DNA of 64,000 nt from Marinobacter sp. es.042 (lineage in GTDB: Bacteria; Pseudomonadota; Gammaproteobacteria; Pseudomonadales; Oleiphilaceae): NCBI RefSeq assembly GCF_900188315.1, contig NZ_LT897781.1, positions 434,001 through 498,000 of the forward strand. The letters run 5' to 3'. The notes beneath the pieces are model-generated. The model did no database searches. It was not told the origin of the DNA and was given only the letters and a program-made list of their open reading frames with translations. Within the stretch, counting starts at the first letter, position 1; every line of letters begins with the position of its first letter. Positions 40,195 through 49,223 of the stretch are shown in pieces. The translations under genes and the position numbers were made by a program.

Positions 40195-41163
40195 ATGACC
40201 CGCGAACCTGTCTGGCAGCCTTCTGCCTCGCAGGCTGCCCTGAAAAGCCGCGCACAACAACTGTCGTTTGTGCGCGGCTTTTTTGCGAAGCGAGAAGTGC
40301 TGGAAGTCGAAACCCCGGTGCTTGGGCGATGTGGCGTTACTGATGTCAATCTTGACGGCATCCCCGCGCAGGTTTCTGCCGGCACACGCGAAGGCGGATG
40401 GCTCCAGACGTCTCCCGAGTACCACATGAAGCGCTTGCTTGCGGCCGGCTGTGGTTCCATTTTTCAGATCTCCAGGGTGTTCCGTAATGGCGAACAGGGG
40501 CGTCGTCACAACCCCGAATTCTCCATGCTCGAATGGTATCGGACAGGCTTTGATGATGTGACGCTCATGGCTGAGGTGTCGGACCTTGTCTGTGGCTGGC
40601 TGGGCTGCGAGCGACCGGAAGTCATTCAGTATCGCGATGCACTCAGGCGATGGGCGCACATTGACCCGTTCGCAGCGACGGACCGTGAACTGATGCGCCG
40701 CTGTGAGGAGTGGCTGGAGCCAGAGCAATTGGCTGACCTTGGTCGGGATGGCTGCCTCGATCTGCTAATGAGTTTTGTCGTGGAGCCGAATCTGGGACGG
40801 GGCAGGCCCGTGTTTATAACGGGATATCCAGCCTCGCAGGCTTCACTGGCCAGAGTTTCGAAGTCTAGCGGCTATGAGACCGCGCATCGTTTTGAACTCT
40901 ATGTTGATGGTCTGGAGCTTTGTAACGGTTACTGGGAATTGACCGATCCAGGAGAACAGAGGTTGCGCTTTGAGACCGATAACGAGCTGCGCAGGCGATC
41001 CGGAAAGCCTGAAATGGGGCTGGATGAGGCTTTTCTCGCTGCGCTTGATCAGGGCTTGCCCGAGTGCTCCGGTGTCGCACTCGGGCTGGACAGGCTGCTG
41101 ATGCTCAAGCTGGGAGTCCAGGACATCCGTGAGGTTTTGGCGTTTCCGTTCGAGCGGGCTTGA
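40195..41163 (+). CDS. epmA: EF-P lysine aminoacylase EpmA (PoxA/GenX)
   Basis: Truncated class II lysyl-tRNA synthetase paralogue of 322 residues that attaches beta-lysine to EF-P. Class II motifs are visible: motif 2 FRNGEQGRRHNPEFSMLEWY and motif 3 GVALGLDRLLML. It lacks the N-terminal anticodon-binding domain, as expected. It lies 7 nt behind efp, so the modifying enzyme and its substrate share an operon. The nearby epmB completes the pathway; epmC-type hydroxylase is not in the window. Confidence 0.94.
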   Translation: MTREPVWQPSASQAALKSRAQQLSFVRGFFAKREVLEVETPVLGRCGVTDVNLDGIPAQVSAGTREGGWLQTSPEYHMKRLLAAGCGSIFQISRVFRNGEQGRRHNPEFSMLEWYRTGFDDVTLMAEVSDLVCGWLGCERPEVIQYRDALRRWAHIDPFAATDRELMRRCEEWLEPEQLADLGRDGCLDLLMSFVVEPNLGRGRPVFITGYPASQASLARVSKSSGYETAHRFELYVDGLELCNGYWELTDPGEQRLRFETDNELRRRSGKPEMGLDEAFLAALDQGLPECSGVALGLDRLLMLKLGVQDIREVLAFPFERA

Positions 41164-41178
41164 CCCTGCAGAACGTGA

Positions 41179-42033
41179 TCACGCCAGGGCGCCGAACGCC
41201 TCGCCCATGCGAACGGTCTTGCCGGCCACCTGATCGCTGTTCCAGCTGACGGAGGCTTTTGGCATAACCATAATCACAGTGGAGCCCAGGCGGAACCGGC
41301 CCATTTCTTCACCCTTATCGAAGCTGATGGCCTGCTCGCCTTCGTACCGTGTTGATGTGACCTGCCGACTGCCGGGCACAACAACGCCTGCCCAGCGGGT
41401 TTCCACGCTGCCGACAATCATGGCGCCAACCAGTACCAGTGCCATGGGGCCGGAAGCGGTGTCGAAGATGCAGACAACCCGCTCATTGCGGGCGAACAGA
41501 TTCGGGACATTTTCGGCGGTTACCGGGTTGACCGAAAAAAGCTTGCCGGGAACATGGATCATCTGTCGAAGCGTGCCCGCCATCGGCATGTGGATCCGAT
41601 GATAGTCCTTGGGCGAGAGGTAGATTGTAGAAAATTCGCCATTGGCAAACGGGGCGGTGGTCGCTTCTTCGCCGCCTAGCAGCTCACTCAGGCTGAACGA
41701 CTGGCCCTTGGCCTGGAAAACCCGGTCTCCGGTGACCTGGCCGAGCTGGCTGATGGCGCCGTCAACGGGGCTGACCAGGGTTTTTTCGCCGTCCGCCAGG
41801 GGGCGGATGCCGGGCTTCAGCTCCCGGGTGAAGAAATCGTTGAACGTGGCGTAGGCTTCCGGGTTCGGCTCGGCGGCTTCGCTCATGTCAACGCCATAGC
41901 GGCCGATAAACCATTTTATAACCCGGTTCTTGAGCGCAGGGGAGCGGTCATTGTCCGCCAGACGGCCGGCGAGGTTGGATACCCCCAGTTGCGGCGTGAT
42001 GTACTGGCTAAGAACAAAAAGCTTGTCGAACAT
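41179..42033 (-). CDS. psd: Phosphatidylserine decarboxylase proenzyme
   Basis: Inner-membrane enzyme of 284 residues that decarboxylates phosphatidylserine to phosphatidylethanolamine. The self-cleavage motif LGST is at 249-252; cutting between G250 and S251 yields the small alpha chain with its pyruvoyl group. Other conserved segments are SPVDGAISQLG and LSPKDYHRIHMP. It runs opposite to epmA and motA. Its ribosome binding site is inside a short hairpin (see 42044-42059). Confidence 0.95.
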   Translation of the reverse strand: MFDKLFVLSQYITPQLGVSNLAGRLADNDRSPALKNRVIKWFIGRYGVDMSEAAEPNPEAYATFNDFFTRELKPGIRPLADGEKTLVSPVDGAISQLGQVTGDRVFQAKGQSFSLSELLGGEEATTAPFANGEFSTIYLSPKDYHRIHMPMAGTLRQMIHVPGKLFSVNPVTAENVPNLFARNERVVCIFDTASGPMALVLVGAMIVGSVETRWAGVVVPGSRQVTSTRYEGEQAISFDKGEEMGRFRLGSTVIMVMPKASVSWNSDQVAGKTVRMGEAFGALA

Positions 42034-42043
42034 TAGATGTGAT

Positions 42044-42059
42044 CCTTTGCGCTCAAAGG
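42044..42059 (-). promoter_or_regulatory. Hairpin covering the psd ribosome binding site
   Basis: On the minus strand CCTTTG-AGCG-CAAAGG forms a 6-bp stem whose 3' arm contains the AAAGGA ribosome binding site of psd, 10 nt before the ATG. It could lower translation initiation or make it responsive to temperature or a binding protein. Confidence 0.35.
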
Positions 42060-42206
42060 CGCGAAGTTTACCAAAGACTGCTACCTGTATAGAAATTGTT
42101 TCATGGCTTCGCGGTTATGGCGCGGCCTTGCTATTATCAGTTCACTTTTTGCATGACAGCTTCCGGCCCCGGCCGATAACCAAAAAACGAGGCGTGCTAA
42201 GACTTT

Positions 42207-43058
42207 ATGTTGCTGATCGTCGGTTCGATTATTGTAATGGCCAGTGTGCTCACCGGCTATGTACTGCATGGGGGCAATCTGGCCGTTCTGTGGCAGCCAA
42301 CTGAGGTGCTGATTATTTTTGGCGCGGCTCTGGGCTCTTTTATCATTGCCAACCCTGTGCACACTGTTAAAGAGGTCTTTGGAAAAAGCCTTCAGCTGCT
42401 CACAGGCTCGCCCTACAAAAAGGCTTTCTACATGGATCTCCTGAGTCTGCTCTACGAGATCTTCGATAAATCCCGTAAACAGGGAGTCATGGCGATCGAG
42501 GAGGATATTGATAATCCTGAGGCGAGCCAGATTTTCAGTCGATATCCGGCAGTCATGAAATCCAAAGAATTGTTGGCATTCATCACTGACTACCTGAGGA
42601 TCATCAGCTCCGGAAATATGGCGACCCACGAACTGGAAGGCATGATGGAGAATGAGATCGACAGTCGCCAGCACGAACTTGAAGAGCCGGCCCACGCGGT
42701 CAACAAGATTGCAGATGCGCTGCCGGGGCTCGGTATCGTTGCTGCGGTGCTGGGTATCGTAATTACCATGAACTTTCTCACTGAAGGGCCGGAAAAAATC
42801 GGTCTCAGTGTTGCTGCAGCACTGGTCGGTACCTTTTTGGGTATTTTCATGGGGTATGGTTTTGTGGGCCCTGCTTCTGTTGCCATGGAGCACGCTGCGA
42901 AGTATGAACTGAAGGCTTACGAGTGCGTCAAATCAGCGATTGTGGCGACGGTTTCCGGGCAAGCGCCGCAAATGGCCATTGAGTTCGGCCGCAAGGCGTT
43001 GCCCACGGATAAGCGCCCTGGGTTCCAGGAGCTTAACGACCACGTTCGTTCCAAGTAA
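42207..43058 (+). CDS. motA: Flagellar motor stator protein MotA
   Basis: Four-helix membrane protein of 283 residues that forms the stator ring with MotB. TM segments lie near 2-22, 30-50, 170-190 and 200-225; the cytoplasmic loop carries charged residues and the PGLGIVAAVLGIVITMNF / ALVGTFLGIFMGYG helices of the H+-type MotA family. It is followed 31 nt later by motB. Equivalent to the motAB pair next to rsgA and orn in Pseudomonas (motC/motD nomenclature also used there for one of two stators). Confidence 0.93.
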   Translation: MLLIVGSIIVMASVLTGYVLHGGNLAVLWQPTEVLIIFGAALGSFIIANPVHTVKEVFGKSLQLLTGSPYKKAFYMDLLSLLYEIFDKSRKQGVMAIEEDIDNPEASQIFSRYPAVMKSKELLAFITDYLRIISSGNMATHELEGMMENEIDSRQHELEEPAHAVNKIADALPGLGIVAAVLGIVITMNFLTEGPEKIGLSVAAALVGTFLGIFMGYGFVGPASVAMEHAAKYELKAYECVKSAIVATVSGQAPQMAIEFGRKALPTDKRPGFQELNDHVRSK

Positions 43059-43089
43059 TACCGTCCTTATCTGAACCCGGAGCCGATTC

Positions 43090-44049
43090 GTGGAAGAACA
43101 GCCGATCATCATCAAACGGAAAAAGGTTGTTGCGGGGGGGCATCATGGTGGCTCCTGGAAGGTCGCGTTTGCCGATTTTGCCACTGCGATGATGGCGTTC
43201 TTCCTGGTGCTCTGGTTAACCGCGACGGCATCTCCGGAACAGAAGAAAGCGGTAGAGGGTTATTTCCGGGATCCTGTCGGCTTTACCGAGGGCGGCTCGC
43301 CCAATCCGGTGGATCTTGAGGGCAGTGCTTCGGTGGTCAATGAGGCAAGCCCGGATATTGAATCCAGTCAGATCCAGATTGAAGACGAGATGGTCGACGA
43401 GCTTTCCGAAACCCTGGAGCAACGCCGGATGCGTGAGCTGTTCCAGGAGTTAAAGGAACAGATCAAACAGGATGCAACCTTGCAGGAATTCAAAGACCAG
43501 CTGTTGCTCGATATTACCGACGAAGGCTTGCGCATCCAGGTTGTCGACCGTTCCAACCGTCCCATGTTTGACAGCGGGCGGGCAGAACTCAAGTACTACT
43601 CCCAAGACATTCTGTTTGAGCTTGCGAAGACTCTGGGTTCAGTTAACAACAAGCTTAGTATTACCGGGCACACCGACTCCACGCCATTCAGCGGCCGGCC
43701 GGGTTACACGAACTGGGAATTATCGGCAGACCGGGCAAATACCGCCCGAAGAGCCCTTGTTGCAGGGGGTGTGCGTCAGCAGCAGATTGCCCGCGTTGTG
43801 GGGCTGAGCGATTCCGTGCTTTTCGACAAGGAAGATCCGAATGCGCCGGTGAACCGCCGCATATCCATCATCGTCCTGAACAAGAAAACTGTCGATAACA
43901 TACAGACCAGTGCTGGCCAGTACGATGAACCGCTCATCGACCTCACGAAGCCGGCAGAAGACGAGCAAGAGGAAGCACGTGAGCGCCTGGAAAGCGGCGA
44001 ATGGCTGGAGGAACAAGAAGAGCCGGCGCCGGGCGAGCTAAACTGGTAA
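43090..44049 (+). CDS. motB: Flagellar motor stator protein MotB
   Basis: Stator subunit of 319 residues. The single TM helix, FADFATAMMAFFLVLWL, holds the proton-binding aspartate. A plug/linker region is followed by the OmpA-like peptidoglycan-binding domain with ITGHTDSTPF and NWELSADRANTARR. The tail is acidic. The start is GTG 43090 with CGGAG upstream. Together with MotA it converts proton flow to torque. No other flagellar genes are in the window. Confidence 0.93.
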   Translation: MEEQPIIIKRKKVVAGGHHGGSWKVAFADFATAMMAFFLVLWLTATASPEQKKAVEGYFRDPVGFTEGGSPNPVDLEGSASVVNEASPDIESSQIQIEDEMVDELSETLEQRRMRELFQELKEQIKQDATLQEFKDQLLLDITDEGLRIQVVDRSNRPMFDSGRAELKYYSQDILFELAKTLGSVNNKLSITGHTDSTPFSGRPGYTNWELSADRANTARRALVAGGVRQQQIARVVGLSDSVLFDKEDPNAPVNRRISIIVLNKKTVDNIQTSAGQYDEPLIDLTKPAEDEQEEARERLESGEWLEEQEEPAPGELNW

Positions 44050-44064
44050 GGCCGTTCGGGTCCG

Positions 44065-45120
44065 TCAGTCCAGCTTCAGCCCGCGGGCCTGCTGCTCCGT
44101 CATATCCTGAAGTATCCGGTGGAAGCTTTTCAGCCGCTCCGGGCTGATTTTCCCTTCCTCCGCAGCTCTGTCGATGGCGCAACCGGGGTCACCCATGTGC
44201 CGGCAGTTGCGGAACTTGCAGGTGCCGATCACCTCCCGAATTTCCCGAAAGCCATACTCGATCTCCTGCGCTGTCATATGCCAGAGCCCGAACTCACGGA
44301 TCCCCGGCGAGTCAATCAGATCGCCTCCGAGCGGCAGGTGGAAAAGTTTAGCCGTGGTTGTCGTGTGAATCCCCTTGCCGGTGCTCTCCGACACAGCTCC
44401 CACGCGAATGGCCTCATCGGGCATCAGGGTCTGGATAATGGATGACTTGCCCACCCCGGATTGCCCCACAAAGACACTGGTCTGATCCTTCACCAGTGCC
44501 TCAACCTCTGGCGAAGGTTTATCACCGGACTCAGCGGCAGACGTTCGAACCACCTCATAGCCCAGTGTCTCATATCGGCCCAGAAGCGCGTCGATGTACT
44601 CCCGGTTGCTGTCGGTGATCAGATCGGTCTTGTTCAGCAGAATCACCGCCGGAATGTCTGTGATCTCGGATGCCACCAGATACCGGTCAATCAGGTTATC
44701 GTGAGGTTCCGGCTCCGGCGCAATCACAAGAATAATATGATCAATGTTTGCGGCCACCGGCTTGAGGGCACCAAAATTATCCGGCCGCTGCAGCAGATTG
44801 CGGCGCTCACTGCGGGCAACGATAACCCCCGTCTCATTCTTCCCCGGCCGCCAGACAACCTTGTCGCCAGTTACCAGGGAATCGATATTGGCCCGAACAA
44901 AGCAGCGAACCACATTGCCTTCCTGGTCGCCTTCAAGCGCTTCGACATCCAGCTGTTGCCCATAGTGAGCAATGACCAACCCTTCCTGCTCAGGCCCGAG
45001 CTCACCGGCGTCGGCCTGCTCCTGAACCTTCTTCTCCTTGCGCGCCGCCCGGGCCGCACGCTCTTCCTGGACTTTCTTGATGCGGAATTGTTGCTGTTTG
45101 TTCAGTCGCCGTTTTGCCAT
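44065..45120 (-). CDS. rsgA: Ribosome small-subunit biogenesis GTPase RsgA
   Basis: Circularly permuted GTPase of 351 residues acting late in 30S maturation. An OB-fold N-terminal domain precedes G4 NKTD, then G1 GQSGVGKSS and G3 DSPGIREFG in the permuted order, with a C-terminal zinc motif (CKFRNCRHMGDPGC). The first 45 residues are a basic, lysine/arginine-rich extension that probably contacts rRNA. It is convergent with motB and divergent from orn. Confidence 0.95.
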   Translation of the reverse strand: MAKRRLNKQQQFRIKKVQEERAARAARKEKKVQEQADAGELGPEQEGLVIAHYGQQLDVEALEGDQEGNVVRCFVRANIDSLVTGDKVVWRPGKNETGVIVARSERRNLLQRPDNFGALKPVAANIDHIILVIAPEPEPHDNLIDRYLVASEITDIPAVILLNKTDLITDSNREYIDALLGRYETLGYEVVRTSAAESGDKPSPEVEALVKDQTSVFVGQSGVGKSSIIQTLMPDEAIRVGAVSESTGKGIHTTTTAKLFHLPLGGDLIDSPGIREFGLWHMTAQEIEYGFREIREVIGTCKFRNCRHMGDPGCAIDRAAEEGKISPERLKSFHRILQDMTEQQARGLKLD

Positions 45121-45235
45121 TTATGTCCCGGATAACCAGATGAAAGTTTCGCCCTTGGTGTGCCATCATACGGCAATCGTAGCTACTCGGCTTGGGCAAT
45201 GCCGAGACGTTGAGGGTATATCACCTGATTTCGCA

Positions 45236-45343
45236 GTGGGGCTGGGTCCGGCTTTCCGGAAATGTCGGCGGCCATGGATGGCCGACGCCAAGCGCACATG
45301 GATGTGCTCGTAGCGGTTTCCGGAAAGCCGGACCCAGTCCCAC
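45236..45343 (-). repeat. Tip-conserved inverted-repeat element F (family 1) in the orn leader
   Basis: Arms 45236-45262 and 45317-45343 are 27 bp with a single G-T position; the tip 45263-45316 is identical to that of element A, read on the minus strand. It ends 30 nt before the orn start codon and lies between the divergent rsgA and orn genes, more than 36 kb away from the atu copies. Confidence 0.9.
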
Positions 45344-45373
45344 TACCACCGCACTTAGAGGGCTGGTAACAAA

Positions 45374-45916
45374 ATGGCAGAAAGCAATCGCCTCGTATGG
45401 ATCGATCTGGAAATGACAGGCCTGGATCCGGAAAAAGAACGGATCATCGAAATGGCCACAATCATCACCGATTCGGAACTCAATATTGTCGCGGAAGGAC
45501 CGGTTATTGCCGTCCATCAGCCACAATCCTTTCTGGATTCCATGGACGAATGGTGCACCAGAACCCATGGTGAAAGCGGACTGACCAAGCGCGTTCAGGA
45601 AAGCGATATCTCCGAGTCTGAAGCCGAACAGCAGACCATCGAATTCCTGAAAAAATACGTAGAAAAGGGCCAGTCACCCCTGTGCGGCAACAGCATTGGC
45701 CAGGATCGCCGGTTCCTCGTCAAATACATGCCCGAACTGGAAGACTTCTTCCATTACCGGAATCTTGACGTATCCACAGTGAAAGAACTTGCCCGCCGCT
45801 GGCGCCCGGATGTCCTCGCCGGCGTAAAAAAGAAAGGTAGCCACCTTGCACTCGACGACATCCGAGACTCCATCAACGAACTGCGTCATTACCGGGAACA
45901 GTTCTTCAAGCTATAG
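45374..45916 (+). CDS. orn: Oligoribonuclease
   Basis: DEDDh 3'-5' exoribonuclease of 180 residues that degrades 2-5 nt RNAs, including pGpG from c-di-GMP turnover. Active-site motifs are [23 protein letters not shown] and the late HxxxD segment [11 protein letters not shown]. It is essential in many gammaproteobacteria. GAGGG precedes the ATG. Its untranslated leader contains element F, so the promoter must lie within or before that structure, or in the last 30 nt. Confidence 0.96.
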   Translation: MAESNRLVWIDLEMTGLDPEKERIIEMATIITDSELNIVAEGPVIAVHQPQSFLDSMDEWCTRTHGESGLTKRVQESDISESEAEQQTIEFLKKYVEKGQSPLCGNSIGQDRRFLVKYMPELEDFFHYRNLDVSTVKELARRWRPDVLAGVKKKGSHLALDDIRDSINELRHYREQFFKL

Positions 45917-46990
45917 GCCATGCCGCTTCAGCGCCCACTGGACGTGCTCGCGGACCATCTCCGAAGGGTGGTCCGCCCGCTGCTTCAGGGCTTCAATCAC
46001 CGGGATGGTTGACGGCGCGTTGCCCAGCCCGACCGCCAGGTTGCGCAGCCAGCCCTCGTAGCCTGTTCGCCGAATCGCAGAGCCCTCGGTGCGTTTGAGG
46101 AACTGCTCCTCGGTCCATAGAAAAAGCTCTGCCAAGGAACTGTTGTCCAGCCCGTGCCTCGGTTGAAAGTCCTTCTCGCTGGTTGGTTTGCTGAACTTCT
46201 GCCATGGACACACCAGCTGGCAGTCATCGCAACCGAAAACCCGGTTGCCCATTAGAGGTCTCAGCTCCTCTGGGATACTCCCTTTCAGCTCGATGGTGAG
46301 ATAGCTTATGCAACGTCGGGCATCAAGCTTGTGCGAGCCAACAAAGGCGTCCGTCGGGCAAAGGTCGAGGCAGGCCGAACAGCTGCCGCAATGATCCGTT
46401 TCAAAGGGTTCATCGATGGGCAGGGGGGCGCTGGTGAAGATTTCCCCGAGGAAAAAGAACGAGCCGGCCTTCGGGTGAATCAGCATATTGTTCTTGCCGA
46501 TCCAGCCGAGACCCGCTCTCTGCGCCAGTGCGCGCTCCAGCACCGGAGCGCTGTCTACAAAAGCCCGGTAATCGTATCCGCTCACGGCCTCATCAATCTT
46601 CGCTGCCAGCTGTGCAAGACGCTTACGGATCAGTTTATGGTAATCCCGACCCAGCGCATAACGCGTGACATAAGCACCCTCCCGGTTAGTAAGCGCTTCT
46701 TTCGGACTGTCTGGTGAGGGCAAATAATCCATTCTCACGGATATAACCCGCGTGGTGCCCGGCACCAGAGAGTCAGGCGTATAGCGCTTGTCCCCGTGGT
46801 GGGCCATGTAATCCATTTCGCCCTGGTAACCTGCCGCAAGCCAGTCCTTCAGGTGGTCGGCGTGCTCGCCCGTGTCCGCGTTGGTAATGCCCACATCGGC
46901 AAACCCGAATTCAGCTGCCCACTGGTGGATGAGCGACGGCAGATCCGCAAGTTCCGGGTGTGTCGTGGTCCAGGTTGCTGTGGTGCTCAT
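45911..46990 (-). CDS. queG: Epoxyqueuosine reductase
   Basis: Cobalamin-dependent reductase of 359 residues that finishes queuosine in tRNA anticodons. Two 4Fe-4S cluster motifs are visible: [16 protein letters not shown] and [10 protein letters not shown]. The N-terminal half holds the substrate and cobalamin domain, with RMDYLP near 86-91. The C-terminal HEAT-like part has [14 protein letters not shown]. It overlaps orn by 6 nt at the 3' ends. Confidence 0.95.
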   Translation of the reverse strand: MSTTATWTTTHPELADLPSLIHQWAAEFGFADVGITNADTGEHADHLKDWLAAGYQGEMDYMAHHGDKRYTPDSLVPGTTRVISVRMDYLPSPDSPKEALTNREGAYVTRYALGRDYHKLIRKRLAQLAAKIDEAVSGYDYRAFVDSAPVLERALAQRAGLGWIGKNNMLIHPKAGSFFFLGEIFTSAPLPIDEPFETDHCGSCSACLDLCPTDAFVGSHKLDARRCISYLTIELKGSIPEELRPLMGNRVFGCDDCQLVCPWQKFSKPTSEKDFQPRHGLDNSSLAELFLWTEEQFLKRTEGSAIRRTGYEGWLRNLAVGLGNAPSTIPVIEALKQRADHPSEMVREHVQWALKRHGL

Positions 46991-47137
46991 AGTGACTGCC
47001 GATGCTGGAGTTCGGTGCTGAACCCGTGTACGGATATTTAATCTGATTAAGTTATGACCTTTTCTACTGTTTTGCTATGCTTTACAGATAGCTGGCCAAT
47101 TTTCTTAAACCGGTTTCTGTAACGGGAGCAAAGCTTC

Positions 47138-48691
47138 ATGCCGCCGTCCGCTGGGCACAGTCTACCAGACGCACTGTTTTCCGCCGATGCGGTGAGGCAG
47201 ATCGATCGCTATGTGATTGATCAGCAAGGTGTTGATGGTTTTGAGCTGATGCAGTCCGCCGCCCACGCCGCTTTTCGTTGCCTGGTACGGCATTGGCCAA
47301 ACTGCGGCTCGGTGCTGGTCCTGTGCGGTGCGGGTAACAACGGTGGTGACGGTTACCTGGTCGCGGCAAGTGCGAAAAGGCACGGTCTGGACGTCAGCTG
47401 TGTCGCGGTTGCGCCGACCGGCAAATTGTCCGGCGACGCCCGTAAAGCCTGGCAAAAGGCCTTGGCGGACGGTGTAGATGTTCTTGACCTCGAGGCTCTC
47501 GGCGAGTCATCGCTGGACGATCTGTTTGCCAGCGCGGGCCTGATTGTTGATGCCATGCTCGGTACTGGCGTGTCCGGTGCCCCCCGGGAACCGTTTACGA
47601 CTCTGATAAGCCGGTGTAACAGCGCTTCAGCGCCTGTCCTTGCGGTGGATCTGCCCTCCGGGCTTAATGCGACCACGGGAGCGGCCGAGGGGGATGTGGT
47701 TAATGCGGCCAGGACAGTGACCTTTATCGGGCTCAAGGCTGGCTTGTTCACGGGGCAAGGTGCGGCAGTGTGCGGCGAGGTGGTTTTCGAATCTCTGGAT
47801 ACCGACGAGGGTATCGCCGGTAGCGGCCAGAAGCCCGTTGCCCGCCGTCGTGACTGGGGTTCTGTGATGCCCTGGCTACCACCCCGGCCTGCCAACGCTC
47901 ACAAGGGAAGATTCGGGCATGTGCTGGTGGTTGCGGGTGATCGCGGATTCGGTGGGGCCGGTCTGCTGGCGGCAGAGGCTGCGGCGCGATCGGGTGCCGG
48001 GCTCGTGTCGTTGGCGACCCGCCCCGAGCATTTGACAGCGGCCCTGGCAAGATGTCCATCCGTCATGGTTCATGGCCTGATCCATGGCTCGGAGTTGCCG
48101 ACGTTGCTTGATGCTGCCTCGGTTGTCGTGTGTGGCCCGGGTATCGGGCGAAGCGCCTGGGGCCAGCAGATGCTCGAGCAGGTGGTTGCCAGCGGCAAGC
48201 CGAGGGTGCTGGACGCGGATGCGCTGAACCTTTTGGCTGGTCGAGTAGCCATTCCAGCGGATAATCACATCCTGACTCCGCATCCGGGCGAGGCGGCCAG
48301 GTTGCTGAATTGCCTGGTGCCCGAGGTTGAGGCAGACAGGATGGCCGCCGCCAGAAAGCTGCAGGCGCTGTATGGCGGCACGGTGCTTTTGAAAGGCGCC
48401 GGCACCGTTGTCGCGTCTGAGGACGGCGGCCTGGATATCATCAGTGGCAGCAATCCCGGAATGGCGACTGGCGGAATGGGAGATGTCCTCTCCGGTATTG
48501 TTGCGGCTGTTTTGGCTCAGATTGGTGACGGACAGAAAGCGGCAGTGCTGGGTGCATCCGTGCACCTTGCTGCGGCTGACCGGGCTGCGAGAACCACGGG
48601 GTTTATCGGACTGATACCGACCGATGTCATCGATGCGCTGCCGTTGGTGTTTCGGGAATCTGAAAGGAGTCCGGGGGCTGAATCGTCATGA
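47138..48691 (+). CDS. nnr: Bifunctional NAD(P)H-hydrate repair enzyme
   Basis: A 517-residue fusion of an N-terminal NAD(P)HX epimerase (YjeF_N domain, about 15-220, with GAGNNGGDGYLVA) and a C-terminal ADP-dependent NAD(P)HX dehydratase (about 230-510, with HKGRFGHVLVVAGDRGFGGA and GMGDVLSGIVAA). It repairs damaged hydrated nicotinamide cofactors. First gene of the tsaE-amiB-mutL-miaA-hfq-hflX-hflKC line; GGGAG precedes the ATG. The tsaE start codon overlaps its stop by 4 nt. Confidence 0.95.
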   Translation: MPPSAGHSLPDALFSADAVRQIDRYVIDQQGVDGFELMQSAAHAAFRCLVRHWPNCGSVLVLCGAGNNGGDGYLVAASAKRHGLDVSCVAVAPTGKLSGDARKAWQKALADGVDVLDLEALGESSLDDLFASAGLIVDAMLGTGVSGAPREPFTTLISRCNSASAPVLAVDLPSGLNATTGAAEGDVVNAARTVTFIGLKAGLFTGQGAAVCGEVVFESLDTDEGIAGSGQKPVARRRDWGSVMPWLPPRPANAHKGRFGHVLVVAGDRGFGGAGLLAAEAAARSGAGLVSLATRPEHLTAALARCPSVMVHGLIHGSELPTLLDAASVVVCGPGIGRSAWGQQMLEQVVASGKPRVLDADALNLLAGRVAIPADNHILTPHPGEAARLLNCLVPEVEADRMAAARKLQALYGGTVLLKGAGTVVASEDGGLDIISGSNPGMATGGMGDVLSGIVAAVLAQIGDGQKAAVLGASVHLAAADRAARTTGFIGLIPTDVIDALPLVFRESERSPGAESS

Positions 48692-49185
48692 GCATAATGG
48701 GTAACGAGCGTCGGGTTTTTCTGGAGAACGAGGCCGAAACCGAGCATCTCGGTCGGGAGCTGGCCAGGACCGTCGTGGAGTCTGGCCATGGCCTGGTTGT
48801 TTATCTGGATGGTGAGCTCGGCATGGGGAAAACCACCATCAGTCGGGGCGTTATGCGCGGATTGGGTCATGAGGGGGCAGTAAAAAGCCCGACCTATACC
48901 CTGGTAGAGCCCTACGAGACTCTGAATCCACCGACATACCATTTTGATCTTTATCGCCTGGGCGACGCCGAAGAACTGGAATACATGGGCATCCGCGATT
49001 ATTTTTCCGCAGGAAACCTGTGCCTGATCGAGTGGCCAGAGAGAGGCAAGGGGATATTGCCCGAGCCAGACCTGGAGGTTCATCTCGAAACTCGGGGGGA
49101 GGGGCGGTCTGTGGTCCTCAGGGCCCGCTCAGAGCTGGGCGCTGGGGTGCTGAACGAACTGGAGTTAATTGGTCCGGCGTCATAG
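48688..49185 (+). CDS. tsaE: tRNA threonylcarbamoyladenosine biosynthesis ATPase TsaE
   Basis: P-loop ATPase of 165 residues that cycles the TsaB-TsaD complex in t6A modification of ANN-decoding tRNAs. Walker A is GELGMGKTT, with the conserved VKSPTYTLVEPYE and HFDLYRLGDAEELEYMGIRDY segments. It overlaps nnr by ATGA and is followed by amiB after 38 nt, the standard order in this operon family. Confidence 0.94.
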   Translation: MSIMGNERRVFLENEAETEHLGRELARTVVESGHGLVVYLDGELGMGKTTISRGVMRGLGHEGAVKSPTYTLVEPYETLNPPTYHFDLYRLGDAEELEYMGIRDYFSAGNLCLIEWPERGKGILPEPDLEVHLETRGEGRSVVLRARSELGAGVLNELELIGPAS

Positions 49186-49223
49186 CGAGCCCGGAACCGG
49201 GAATAAACTGGCAGGTAAGCTTT

